From an uncultured Lachnospiraceae bacterium (lineage in GTDB: Bacteria > Bacillota > Clostridia > Lachnospirales > Lachnospiraceae), in assembly GCA_902793335.1 (NCBI GenBank), contig CADBCZ010000025.1, positions 1-46,952 of the forward strand: a DNA stretch of 46,952 nt, given 5' to 3'. Below the pieces are notes generated by a model. That model saw only the letters and a program-made list of their open reading frames with translations, was not told where the DNA came from and searched no databases. Positions 7,116-16,767 of this stretch are shown here, piece after piece (position 1 is the stretch's first letter; every line of letters starts with the position of its first letter). The translations under genes and the position numbers were made by a program.

Positions 7116-9191
7116 ATGAAACACAAATTTCTGGAGAAAAAATATTATAAAAAAATGCTAATGATACTCACTTTTTGTGCAGCATTTATATTGAGCGGAA
7201 ACATGAAAAAGGTACAGGCTGCAGAGTGGTATGATAATTATGACTATATACTTAACAGTAGTGCAAAAACAATTACTTTAAAATCGTCTAAGGGTACACT
7301 TGGCGCGACTGCGACTGTACCGGGGAGTGCGACAATCAACGGAGTGAGCTATTCAACGGTTCTTGATAACTCCGGTAGCGCTATTAGTATATGGGACGCA
7401 GATAAATCTAACTTAACATCACTTACTATTCAGGATGGAGTTAAAGTGGCAGCGGGATGTCGTTATTTATTTTATAATTTAAATAAGCTAAAAATGCTTG
7501 ATGTAAGTGGTTTGGATACTTCTGACATGACAAATATGTCAGATATGTTCAATGGTTGTAGTGAATTGTTGTATTTGGATCTTAGCAATTTTAATACTGA
7601 AAAAGTAACTAATATGGTGCGCATGTTTAATGGTTGTAAAAAGATAATATATATAGATGTCTCTGGTTTTAACACTCAACAAGTTAACGAAATGGATTAT
7701 ATGTTCGGAGGATCATTTGGTGGGCAAATGCTTCAAGATCTAGACTTGAGAAGTTTTTATCTAAGTCAAGGTACATCGACATTTGCCGGTTTTCTTAAAG
7801 AATCAGCAATAGTTAACATTTATCTACCAAAGTCTAATTGTATTAAAAATTATGATTTCAGTGTTGTGAATAAATTAGCAAGAATATATTTTGAGGGAAA
7901 AGAAACTGAATGGAAATCTCTTAATAATACTTATGCTAATAATGTAAAAATAATATATAATTACACACAGAAGAATACTCCTTCAGAACCACAGGTAAGT
8001 AATCCGGATACGACGACGTGGTATAATGATTATAATTATTATTTAGATAAAAAGAATTATAAGCTGATAATAATGAGTTCTAAAGGAAATGGAATTACTT
8101 CTGCGGTTATTCCGGCCTATACATCAATTGGAGGAAATATATATAAGACAGTTCTTAACAATTATTATGCAAGGAAAAATCCAGCACTTTCTTTATGGGC
8201 AAACGATATCAATAGCTTGAAAGAGATAAAAATAGCTGATGGGGTAGAGGTTGTTGATGAATGTAGTGGATTGTTCAGATTTAATAAGCAAAAAGTCTTG
8301 ACTACGCTTAGCATTGGAGCATTAGATACATCGAATGTTGTATATATGGATTATATGTTTGCTAATATTAGTATTAAGAATCTTGACCTTAGAAATATGG
8401 ATATGTCAAATGCCAGTACTTCTAATATGTTTACTAATTCGTCAATTACTAATCTTTATCTTCCTGAAAATGCGATGAAGGGATACGATTTATCAAGTGT
8501 TAGTGGTCTTAAAAATGTCTATTATAAGGGTGATTCGACTCATTGGGCAGCACTAGGTAATACTTTAGGAACAATTAAGATAACTAATGATTACACCGGA
8601 GCTCCAGATGAATCCACTACAATTACGGTTAGTTTTAATGCTAATGGAGGAACCTGTTCGAAAAAAAGTATCACAGTTAATATAAATGAAAGTTACGGAA
8701 CATTACCTACTCCAAAAAGAGACGGATATTCTTTCAAAGGGTGGTATACGGAAAAAACAGGGGGAACGCAAATAACTGAAAAAACTACTGTTGACACTAG
8801 TATAAATCATACTCTTTATGCTCAGTGGGCAGAGGATAAGAATGAAAAAGACAAAAAAGAAGAAATGACGAGTAATACGGTTACAATATCTAAACAAACA
8901 ATTGTTAAAAATAGATCTGTTATATCATCTTTAAAACAAACAAAAAAAGGAAGAAAGCTTAAAGTTAAGTATAATAAATTTAAAGGAGCAACAGGATATC
9001 AGATTCAATATTCTACTTCTAAGAAATTCAAGAAAAAAACAACTATTAAAGTTAAGAAGACTACTGCTATTACAAAGAAATTAAAAAAGGGAAAAAGATA
9101 TTATGTGCGAGTAAGGGCGTATATTAAGTCAGGTAAAAAATATTATTATGCTAAATGGAGTGATATAAAAAGATCTTCTAAAATAAAATAA
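7116..9191 (+). CDS. secreted BspA/DUF285-type protein with one InlB B-repeat and FN3-like tail
   Basis: 691 aa. ATG 7116 is preferred over 7095 because AGGAGG lies 9 nt upstream and the paralogue at 9209 has the same spacing and GGTT-ATG context. Signal peptide to about VQA^AEW. Two DUF285-type leucine-rich blocks (TSDMTNMSDMFNGCSELLYL, LDLSNFNTEKVTNM) occupy about 80-480. One Listeria-Bacteroides (Flg_new/InlB B) repeat ending HTLYAQW is at about 505-575. A very basic FN3-like C-terminal domain (GATGYQIQYSTSKKF, YYVRVRAYIKSGKKYY) follows. There is no LPXTG motif or TM tail, so retention would depend on other contacts. It is the first gene of an operon with the giant paralogue 17 bp downstream. 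Likely an adhesin or matrix protein; the ligand is unknown. Confidence 0.88.
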   Translation: MKHKFLEKKYYKKMLMILTFCAAFILSGNMKKVQAAEWYDNYDYILNSSAKTITLKSSKGTLGATATVPGSATINGVSYSTVLDNSGSAISIWDADKSNLTSLTIQDGVKVAAGCRYLFYNLNKLKMLDVSGLDTSDMTNMSDMFNGCSELLYLDLSNFNTEKVTNMVRMFNGCKKIIYIDVSGFNTQQVNEMDYMFGGSFGGQMLQDLDLRSFYLSQGTSTFAGFLKESAIVNIYLPKSNCIKNYDFSVVNKLARIYFEGKETEWKSLNNTYANNVKIIYNYTQKNTPSEPQVSNPDTTTWYNDYNYYLDKKNYKLIIMSSKGNGITSAVIPAYTSIGGNIYKTVLNNYYARKNPALSLWANDINSLKEIKIADGVEVVDECSGLFRFNKQKVLTTLSIGALDTSNVVYMDYMFANISIKNLDLRNMDMSNASTSNMFTNSSITNLYLPENAMKGYDLSSVSGLKNVYYKGDSTHWAALGNTLGTIKITNDYTGAPDESTTITVSFNANGGTCSKKSITVNINESYGTLPTPKRDGYSFKGWYTEKTGGTQITEKTTVDTSINHTLYAQWAEDKNEKDKKEEMTSNTVTISKQTIVKNRSVISSLKQTKKGRKLKVKYNKFKGATGYQIQYSTSKKFKKKTTIKVKKTTAITKKLKKGKRYYVRVRAYIKSGKKYYYAKWSDIKRSSKIK

Positions 9192-9208
9192 ATAGGAGGA
9201 ATATGGTT

Positions 9209-12200
9209 ATGGAATATAAATATCGAAAAAAACATTTATTGAATAAACTGATAATGGTGATTTTCACTTTATGTGCAGTGTTTATTGTAGCTGGAGATAA
9301 GAATAAGGTGCAAGCACAAGAGTGGTATGAATATTATAATTATTCACTTGATAAAAATGCAAAGACAATAAGCCTCAAATCTTCTAATGGATTACCCAAT
9401 GAATCAGCAACTGTACCCGGAAGTGTAACAATTGATGGAGCAATCTATTCTGTAATTCTTGACAATTCGTCTAATGCTTCTTCGAGTATTTGGGAAGCGG
9501 ATAAGGATAAATTAACTTCATTGACAATTCAAAAGGGTGTTAAGGCAGCAGCGGGATGTCGTTATTTGTTTTATAATTTAAATAAGCTTAAAACACTTGA
9601 TGTTAGTGGGTTGGATACTTCAGCCATGACAAATATGTCATATATGTTTAGTGGTTGTAGTAAATTAACATATTTGGATCTTAGTAATTTTAATACTGAA
9701 AAAGTCACTACAATGATATATATGTTTAATAATTGCTCAGATCTTATATATATAGATCTCTCTAATTTTAATACAAAAAAAACCGAAGAAATGGATTATA
9801 TGTTCGGAGGATCATTTGGCTCACGGATGCTTCAGGATCTTGACCTTAGAAGTTTTTATTTAAATCATGGTAAGTCAACATTTTCCGGCTTTTTAAATGA
9901 AGCAACCATTGTTAATTTGTATCTTCCAAAAGATAATTGTATCAAGAACTATGATATGAGCGGTATGAGCAAGTTGGCAAGAATTTATTTTGAAGGAACA
10001 GAAACGCAGTGGAAGGAACTCAATAATACCTATAGTAGCACGGTAAAAGTTGTTTATAATTATACACATAAAGATACACCTTCGGAACCACAGGTAAGTA
10101 ATCCTAATAAAACAAAATGGTATGAAGATTATAATTACTATTTAGATACGAAGAATTATAAGCTGATAATAATGAGTTCAAAGGGAAATGGGATAACATC
10201 TGCTGTTATTCCTGCATATACATTAATAGGCGAGAAGACATATCAAACGGTGCTTAATAATTATTATGCAAGGAAAAATCCAGCACTTTCTTTATGGGCA
10301 AACGATATCAGTAGCTTGAAAGAGATAAAAATAGCTGATGGGGTTGAAGTTGTTGATGAGTGTCGTGGATTGTTCAGATTTAAAAGTCAAAAAACATTAA
10401 CGACACTTAGCATTGGTGCAATAGATACATCGGATGTTGTAAATATGGATTATATGTTTGCTAATATTAGTGTTAAAAATCTGGATATTAGAAATTTGGA
10501 TATGTCAAATGCAAATACTTCTAATATATTTACTAATTCGTCAATTACTAAATTATATCTTCCCGAAAATGCAATGAAGGGATATGTTCTTTCAGGTGTT
10601 AGTGGTCTTACTAATATCTATTATGTTAAGGATGAGACTAAATGGAATGCTCTTGGTAATACAATAGGATCAATTCCGATAACATATAATTATACAGGAT
10701 CATCTTCAGAACCTACCACTGTGACGGTAAGTTTTGATGGCAATGGTGGAGCTGTTTCCACTTCTCATAAGACTATTAATGCAGGTGAGGTTTATGGTGA
10801 GTTGCCAACACCGACAAGAACAAACTATACATTTGATGGTTGGTTTACCTCTGCATCAGGGGGAACAAAGATTGAGGAAACAACTAAATTAATATCAGAT
10901 ACTGCGCATACCTTATATGCACATTGGACAAAAGAAGTAGTCAAAGCAACTATAACGCTTAATGCAAATGGCGGTAGTGTTTCCCCTACAAGTGTTGAAG
11001 TGATAGTTGATGAAATGTATGAGAATCTTCCTGCGCCGACAAGATCAGGATATACATTTGCCGGATGGTTCACCGCAGCATCAGGTGGAACGCAAATAAC
11101 ATCATCTATGAAAGTGACATCTACAAGTGCAAGAACTCTTTATGCACATTGGACTGAAAATGTTATAACAGTAAATGTTTCATTTAATGCAAATGGTGGA
11201 ACTGTAACACAAAGCAGTGCTATAGTTACATACGGAAAAAACTATGGTGCACTGCCGGTTCCTACAAAAACTGGTTACACATTTAATGGCTGGTATACTT
11301 CGTCAACCGGTGGAATAAAAGTTACGGAATCTACCAATGTAATTAGCTCTTCTTCACATACATTATATGCACAGTGGACAGAGATTATTACTACAGTAAC
11401 AGTTACATTAAATGCAGGAGTTGATGCAACAGTATCACCGTCAAGTTTGATAATTAACAAAGACGGAACATACGGATCCCTTCCAACTCCTAAAAAAAAT
11501 GATTATAAATTTGATGGTTGGTATACTTCATCAAGCGGTGGAACAAAGATAGAGTCAACAACAAAATTAGTTTCTAATACAGCACATACATTATACGCAC
11601 ATTGGTGCTTGAATGCATATACGATTTCTTTCAGTGCAGGTGATGGAACGGTTGAACCGCTTGGTAAGAAAGTGACTGTAGATCAGTCATATGGAGAATT
11701 GCCAATTCCTAAATTAAAAGATTATGTTTTTGCAGGTTGGTTTAATGATCCAGATGGCGGAGAAGAGATTACTGCAGATACAATAGCTGATATCAATGGA
11801 CCTCGTACATTATATGCACATTGGGTTTACAATAAGGTTATTGTTACGTTTTATGCATATCAGGGTGTAGATATACAGACAAAAGAATATGTTGCAGGTA
11901 AAGAATACGGAAGCTTACCTGAAGCACCTCAAAGGCCAGGATATAATTTTGAAGGTTGGTATACAGCTCTTGAAGGGGGCCGACATGTTACAGCTGATAT
12001 AGTTGTAATAGCGCAGGATGCACTGATGCTATATGCACATTGGAGCAAAAGTGAAATAACAATATCATTTAATGCAAACGGAGGCGAAGTTGAGCAAGCA
12101 AGTAAAACATATACAATAGGTAGTGAATACGGATCATTTCCTGAGCCTGAACGTGAAAATTATAAATTTGAAGGTTGGTATACTGAACTTGAAGGTGGCA

Positions 12201-15200
12201 ATCAGGTGATCGCCAGTCAGACGGTTTCGGTAAATGACAATACGATTTTATATGCACATTGGTCTCCGATAACGGTAACAGTTACTTTCAACGGAAATGG
12301 TGCGGCAGTTAATACTAAGTCAAGAACTTTGAATGTTGGAGACATATATGACACTTTAGAAGAGCTTACAAAAGAAGATTACAACTTCATGGGCTGGTAT
12401 ACTTCGGCAGAGGGAGGAACCAGAGTAAAATCTACCGACACAGTCAAAGAGACAACAGCACATACACTATATGCACATTGGGAAAAGAAGGAAATTAAGC
12501 TTATAGTTTCCTTTAATGGTAATGGGGTAAATGTTACGGAACAGAGCAGAGTATATACATACGGAGATGAAGTAAAATACGGTGATTTAGAGAACCTGAC
12601 ACGTGATGGATATAATTTTGAAGGTTGGTATACCGCTGCTTCAGGTGGAGAAAAAATTGAATCTACAACACCGCTAAAGGAGAAAATTGATCATACTCTA
12701 TATGCACATTGGACAAAGTTAGCACAAAAAGTAATTGTAACATTTAATGGTAATGGTGCAGAGGTAACAACTAAGAGTAGAGAATACACAGTTGGAGATC
12801 AGTATGGTAAATACGGTACGCTTGAAAACCTGATAAGAGAAGGCTATAAATTCGAAGGTTGGTATACAGAAGCAGAGGGCGGAACTTTGGTAAAAGACGA
12901 TACTGAGGTTAAAAAGACGACAGCACATACAGTATATGCACATTGGACGGAAGAACAGATTTCGGTTACTGTAACGTTGTCTGCAGGGGCTGGTGCAACA
13001 ATATCGTCTCAAAGTATATCTGTAAAATATAATGGTAAATATGGTACTATCCCTACTCCAAAAAGAGACGGTTATTCATTTAATGGATGGTATACAGCAG
13101 CTTCCGGCGGAAATATGGTCAATTCAGAATCTACTGTTACCGAAAAAGTATCACATACTTTGTATGCTCGTTGGACTAAGGATATAGTATATGTCACTAT
13201 TACGTTTTATGGTAACGGTGGAACTGTAAATACTCAAAGTAAGGAATATGTAGTTGGAGGTAAATATACTTCTCTTGAAACACCGAAAAGAGACGGATAT
13301 ACATTTGCCGGTTGGTATACTGATCCTGTTGCAGGAACTAAAGTTGAGGAAGGTGATGAGGTTAAAGAGTCAACAGCTCATACTTTGTATGCGCATTGGA
13401 ATAATGTCGAGGTAAAAGTTACATTTGACGGTAATGGAGGAACACCTGATAAAACAAGTAAAAATGTCAAATATGATGAAAAGTATGGAGACTTGCCGTC
13501 AGCCTTAAGAGAGGGTTATGATTTTGATGGATGGTATACTAATGATGGAGCAATAGTAATATCAGATACTGTAGTTAATTCAAAGGAAAATCATACATTA
13601 TATGCTCAGTGGACAAAGAAAGAGGCTCCACCTGTAGATGACAGAGTTACTGTAACTCTTGATCCTAACGGAGGAAAGTTAAACGGGGCAGAAGGTACTA
13701 TAGATATTAAATTATCTAAAGAAAGTACTTACGGAAGTTTGCCTACACCTGAAAAAGAAGGATATACGTTTGAAGGCTGGAAACGTAATGGAACACCTGT
13801 AGACTCAGCATCTTCCGTTTTCGATTCAGATCATACATTAACTGCAAGTTGGAAAGAGACAAAAGTAGTAGTTACTGTTATCTATAATGCGAATGAAGGA
13901 AATGTTGATAATTCAAGTTTTGAAGCTACTGTTGGGGAGACATACGGCAATCTGGAAACAGCTTCAAGAGAGGGTTATAACTTTGAAGGCTGGTATACAG
14001 AAGCAGAGGGTGGAACTTTAGTAGAATCCAACACAAAAGTTGAAATAGCAACAGCACATACGTTGTATGCTCATTGGACCAACAAAACGGTAACAGCTAT
14101 ATTAAATGCAAATGGCGGAACGATAACCGATGAAATTATCAATGTTACAGTTGGTAAGACTTACGGTGACTTAGGAAAACCAACTTGGGATGGTTATGAA
14201 TTTAAAGGTTGGTTTACCGAAGCTACGGCAGGTGATGAGGTTAAAAAATCAACTATCGTAACAAAAACAACAGATCACACCTTGTATGCTCATTGGCTAA
14301 AGAAAGATAAGGAAATTACAGTATCATTTAACGGTAATGGAGCAAATCCGAGCTTTGACAGTTATGTTGTTAAAGTGGGCGGTACATATGGCAGATTACC
14401 GGAAATCAGATTGGATGATAATATATTCATGGGCTGGTATACCGATCCTGAAAGTGGATATATTATAACAGCTGATGATGAAGTGACTATAGAGACTTCA
14501 CATACATTGTATGCTCGTTGGCTGGAAATAGATAAGGAAGTAACGGTATCGTTTAATTCTAATGGTTCGGGACAGGCTTTTGATAGTAAGGTTGTTAAGG
14601 CAAATCTTGCATATGGAGATTTATATGAACCGACTTGGGAAGGTTATAAGTTTGATGGTTGGTACACAGAAGCGGAGGGAGGAACTCCGGTAGATTCTAA
14701 TACAATAGTTAGTGTTTCGACAGCACATACGTTATATGCACACTGGACAGAACTTGAAAAGTCCGTAACTGTTACGTTTAGTGGTAATGGTGTTGACATT
14801 AGCCAGGATAGCATTAATGTAATAGTTGGTGGGAAATATAATAATATCCCAACGCTTAGTGATACGGATGAGTTGAAATTTGACGGTTGGTATACAGAGG
14901 CAGAGGGAGGATTTAAAGTTACGTCCGGTGATACGGTAGAGTTAACATCATCACATACCTTGTATGCTCATTGGAAAGAAAAATATAAAAAGATTTCTGT
15001 CTCATTTGATGGTAATGGAGATGAGGTTTACAACATTCCGGAAAGCAGAAGTTTAATAGTTGGTAGAACATATGGTGAAGATGGTGAACTGGGAACTCCT
15101 GAAAGAATAGGTTATGATTTTGACGGATGGTTTACTGAGGCTGACGGAGGAGAAGAGATAACCTCTGAATCTGCTGTCAAAAAAGAAATTTCTCATGTTT

Positions 15201-16747
15201 TGTATGCTCATTGGGTTGAGCGAGAAAAGATGGTTACAGTTATATTTAATGCCAACAGAGGTCAGGTTGAAACTGATAGCATGGAGGTAGCAGTAGGCAA
15301 GAAGTATGGAGAGAAGAGTAAATTACCAGAACCGACAAGAGATAATTATACTTTTGACGGATGGTATACCAAAGCTAACGGTGGAGAACCGATAACGGAC
15401 GATTCAGATGTGGAAATGGAATATGTACATACTTTATATGCACATTGGTATGAAAAGAATAAGACAGTAACTGTAGTATTTAATGCAAATGATGGAGAAT
15501 CTCGTACAGGAAGTAAAAGCGTATATGTAGGAGGATTGTACGGTAGTCTTCCTGAAGCAACAAGGAAGGGATATATATTCACCGGCTGGTATACTGCTAC
15601 AGAGGGTGGTGAACACATAACAGACGAAACAAAGGTTAGACAGAGAATGTCACATACCCTTTATGCTCAATGGAAGGATGAAAATGTCAAAATAATTGTA
15701 TCATTTAATGCAAACGGAGGAGAATTATCTACCGCTTATAAACAAGTAATTGTAGGAAAACCATTTGGAGGATTTCCGATTCCTACAAGAGAAGGTTATA
15801 TTCTTGAGGGTTGGTTTACAGACATAACAGGTGGAGAAAATATAACAGAAGATACAATAGTGACAGAAGATAATGCTCAGACGTTATTTGCACGTTGGAT
15901 AAATGAAGATGATAAGATTACTATTGTATTTAATGCGAATGGTGGAAATGTTGACACAGAAAGTAAAAATGTAATATACGGAAGAGAGTATGATGAGCTT
16001 CCAATTCCTGTATTAGACGGATATACATTTTCAGGCTGGTATACCGATATAGAAGAAGGAGAATTGATTACTTCTGAGACTGTTGTTAACCAAAGGGAAG
16101 CACATACTCTATATGCGCACTGGACAACCGGAGAAATAACCGAACCGGACAATCCGTCAGATGATACACAGACCGGTGAAGGTGGAACACAGACAGATCC
16201 GTCCACTCAACCGGATTCATCTTCACAGACACCTGCAAATACAGGAGATGGAGGACAGGCAACTAATAAAACAGGTACAACAACCACTACTGTTCCTGTT
16301 GTCAATACGGTAATATCAGAGCCGACAAGCGGCACAAATTACAAGGTTAGTGACAATACATCTGAAACTCCTACTGTAGAGTACATGGGCTCGTCTGACA
16401 AGAAGGCTAAGACTGTTACGGTTCCTGACTCAGTTGTTATAGAAGGACAGACCTACACAGTTACCAAGGTTGATGCATCAGCATTTAGTAAAAATACTAA
16501 TGTAACAAAGATTATTATCGGTAAAAATGTCACAACACTCGGCAAGAACGTATTTAAGAAATGTAAGAAGGTTAAGACTATTATTTTCAAGACTACAAAG
16601 CTTACTGATAAATCAGTAGCAAAGGGTGCATTTAAAGGTGTGACCAAGAAGACCGTCATTAAAGTTCCGAAGAAGAAATATGCTGCTTATAAGAAGCTTT
16701 TCAGAAAGAAGGGACTTTCTAAGAAGGTTAAGATTAAGAAGGGATGA
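9209..16747 (+). CDS. giant secreted adhesin-like protein with 24 InlB-type B repeats
   Basis: About 2,512 aa from ATG 9209 (AGGAGGA 8 nt upstream; ATG 9203 would leave 2 nt). The signal peptide ends near VQA^QEW. Residues ~30-500 are a close paralogue of the upstream protein (DUF285 leucine-rich blocks). Residues ~505-2305 hold 24 consecutive Flg_new/InlB B repeats of about 75 residues, each with FNANGG-like start, GYxFxGWYT centre and HTLYAHW end. A Ser/Thr/Gln-rich linker and a C-terminal lysine-rich LRR_5/BspA module (ASAFSKNTNVTKIIIGKNV) finish it. There is no sortase motif. The repeats probably form a long stalk that displays the N-terminal LRR head. The whole 7.5-kb frame is intact. 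Confidence 0.92.
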   Translation: MEYKYRKKHLLNKLIMVIFTLCAVFIVAGDKNKVQAQEWYEYYNYSLDKNAKTISLKSSNGLPNESATVPGSVTIDGAIYSVILDNSSNASSSIWEADKDKLTSLTIQKGVKAAAGCRYLFYNLNKLKTLDVSGLDTSAMTNMSYMFSGCSKLTYLDLSNFNTEKVTTMIYMFNNCSDLIYIDLSNFNTKKTEEMDYMFGGSFGSRMLQDLDLRSFYLNHGKSTFSGFLNEATIVNLYLPKDNCIKNYDMSGMSKLARIYFEGTETQWKELNNTYSSTVKVVYNYTHKDTPSEPQVSNPNKTKWYEDYNYYLDTKNYKLIIMSSKGNGITSAVIPAYTLIGEKTYQTVLNNYYARKNPALSLWANDISSLKEIKIADGVEVVDECRGLFRFKSQKTLTTLSIGAIDTSDVVNMDYMFANISVKNLDIRNLDMSNANTSNIFTNSSITKLYLPENAMKGYVLSGVSGLTNIYYVKDETKWNALGNTIGSIPITYNYTGSSSEPTTVTVSFDGNGGAVSTSHKTINAGEVYGELPTPTRTNYTFDGWFTSASGGTKIEETTKLISDTAHTLYAHWTKEVVKATITLNANGGSVSPTSVEVIVDEMYENLPAPTRSGYTFAGWFTAASGGTQITSSMKVTSTSARTLYAHWTENVITVNVSFNANGGTVTQSSAIVTYGKNYGALPVPTKTGYTFNGWYTSSTGGIKVTESTNVISSSSHTLYAQWTEIITTVTVTLNAGVDATVSPSSLIINKDGTYGSLPTPKKNDYKFDGWYTSSSGGTKIESTTKLVSNTAHTLYAHWCLNAYTISFSAGDGTVEPLGKKVTVDQSYGELPIPKLKDYVFAGWFNDPDGGEEITADTIADINGPRTLYAHWVYNKVIVTFYAYQGVDIQTKEYVAGKEYGSLPEAPQRPGYNFEGWYTALEGGRHVTADIVVIAQDALMLYAHWSKSEITISFNANGGEVEQASKTYTIGSEYGSFPEPERENYKFEGWYTELEGGNQVIASQTVSVNDNTILYAHWSPITVTVTFNGNGAAVNTKSRTLNVGDIYDTLEELTKEDYNFMGWYTSAEGGTRVKSTDTVKETTAHTLYAHWEKKEIKLIVSFNGNGVNVTEQSRVYTYGDEVKYGDLENLTRDGYNFEGWYTAASGGEKIESTTPLKEKIDHTLYAHWTKLAQKVIVTFNGNGAEVTTKSREYTVGDQYGKYGTLENLIREGYKFEGWYTEAEGGTLVKDDTEVKKTTAHTVYAHWTEEQISVTVTLSAGAGATISSQSISVKYNGKYGTIPTPKRDGYSFNGWYTAASGGNMVNSESTVTEKVSHTLYARWTKDIVYVTITFYGNGGTVNTQSKEYVVGGKYTSLETPKRDGYTFAGWYTDPVAGTKVEEGDEVKESTAHTLYAHWNNVEVKVTFDGNGGTPDKTSKNVKYDEKYGDLPSALREGYDFDGWYTNDGAIVISDTVVNSKENHTLYAQWTKKEAPPVDDRVTVTLDPNGGKLNGAEGTIDIKLSKESTYGSLPTPEKEGYTFEGWKRNGTPVDSASSVFDSDHTLTASWKETKVVVTVIYNANEGNVDNSSFEATVGETYGNLETASREGYNFEGWYTEAEGGTLVESNTKVEIATAHTLYAHWTNKTVTAILNANGGTITDEIINVTVGKTYGDLGKPTWDGYEFKGWFTEATAGDEVKKSTIVTKTTDHTLYAHWLKKDKEITVSFNGNGANPSFDSYVVKVGGTYGRLPEIRLDDNIFMGWYTDPESGYIITADDEVTIETSHTLYARWLEIDKEVTVSFNSNGSGQAFDSKVVKANLAYGDLYEPTWEGYKFDGWYTEAEGGTPVDSNTIVSVSTAHTLYAHWTELEKSVTVTFSGNGVDISQDSINVIVGGKYNNIPTLSDTDELKFDGWYTEAEGGFKVTSGDTVELTSSHTLYAHWKEKYKKISVSFDGNGDEVYNIPESRSLIVGRTYGEDGELGTPERIGYDFDGWFTEADGGEEITSESAVKKEISHVLYAHWVEREKMVTVIFNANRGQVETDSMEVAVGKKYGEKSKLPEPTRDNYTFDGWYTKANGGEPITDDSDVEMEYVHTLYAHWYEKNKTVTVVFNANDGESRTGSKSVYVGGLYGSLPEATRKGYIFTGWYTATEGGEHITDETKVRQRMSHTLYAQWKDENVKIIVSFNANGGELSTAYKQVIVGKPFGGFPIPTREGYILEGWFTDITGGENITEDTIVTEDNAQTLFARWINEDDKITIVFNANGGNVDTESKNVIYGREYDELPIPVLDGYTFSGWYTDIEEGELITSETVVNQREAHTLYAHWTTGEITEPDNPSDDTQTGEGGTQTDPSTQPDSSSQTPANTGDGGQATNKTGTTTTTVPVVNTVISEPTSGTNYKVSDNTSETPTVEYMGSSDKKAKTVTVPDSVVIEGQTYTVTKVDASAFSKNTNVTKIIIGKNVTTLGKNVFKKCKKVKTIIFKTTKLTDKSVAKGAFKGVTKKTVIKVPKKKYAAYKKLFRKKGLSKKVKIKKG
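10721..16123 (+). repeat. 24-copy coding array of ~225-bp InlB B-repeat units
   Basis: Counted from the protein by the recurring LYAHW/LYAQW/LYARW (one degenerate copy ends LTASW, one LFARW) and the central GWYT/GWFT/GWNT-type motif. Units are diverged from each other (mostly well below identity), so the array is old rather than recently expanded. Unit 14 is the most aberrant, with a KKEAPPVDD insert and GWKRNG centre. A few neighbouring units share nearly identical GWYTEAEGGT segments. Confidence 0.9.
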
Positions 16748-16767
16748 GGTTATTAAGGAGGAGATAA

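Noticed and set aside
10721-16123. Regular ~225-bp repeats as a CRISPR or satellite array
   Set aside because: The repeats are in frame and encode InlB/Flg_new domains in one long open frame; there are no short identical repeats with unique spacers.
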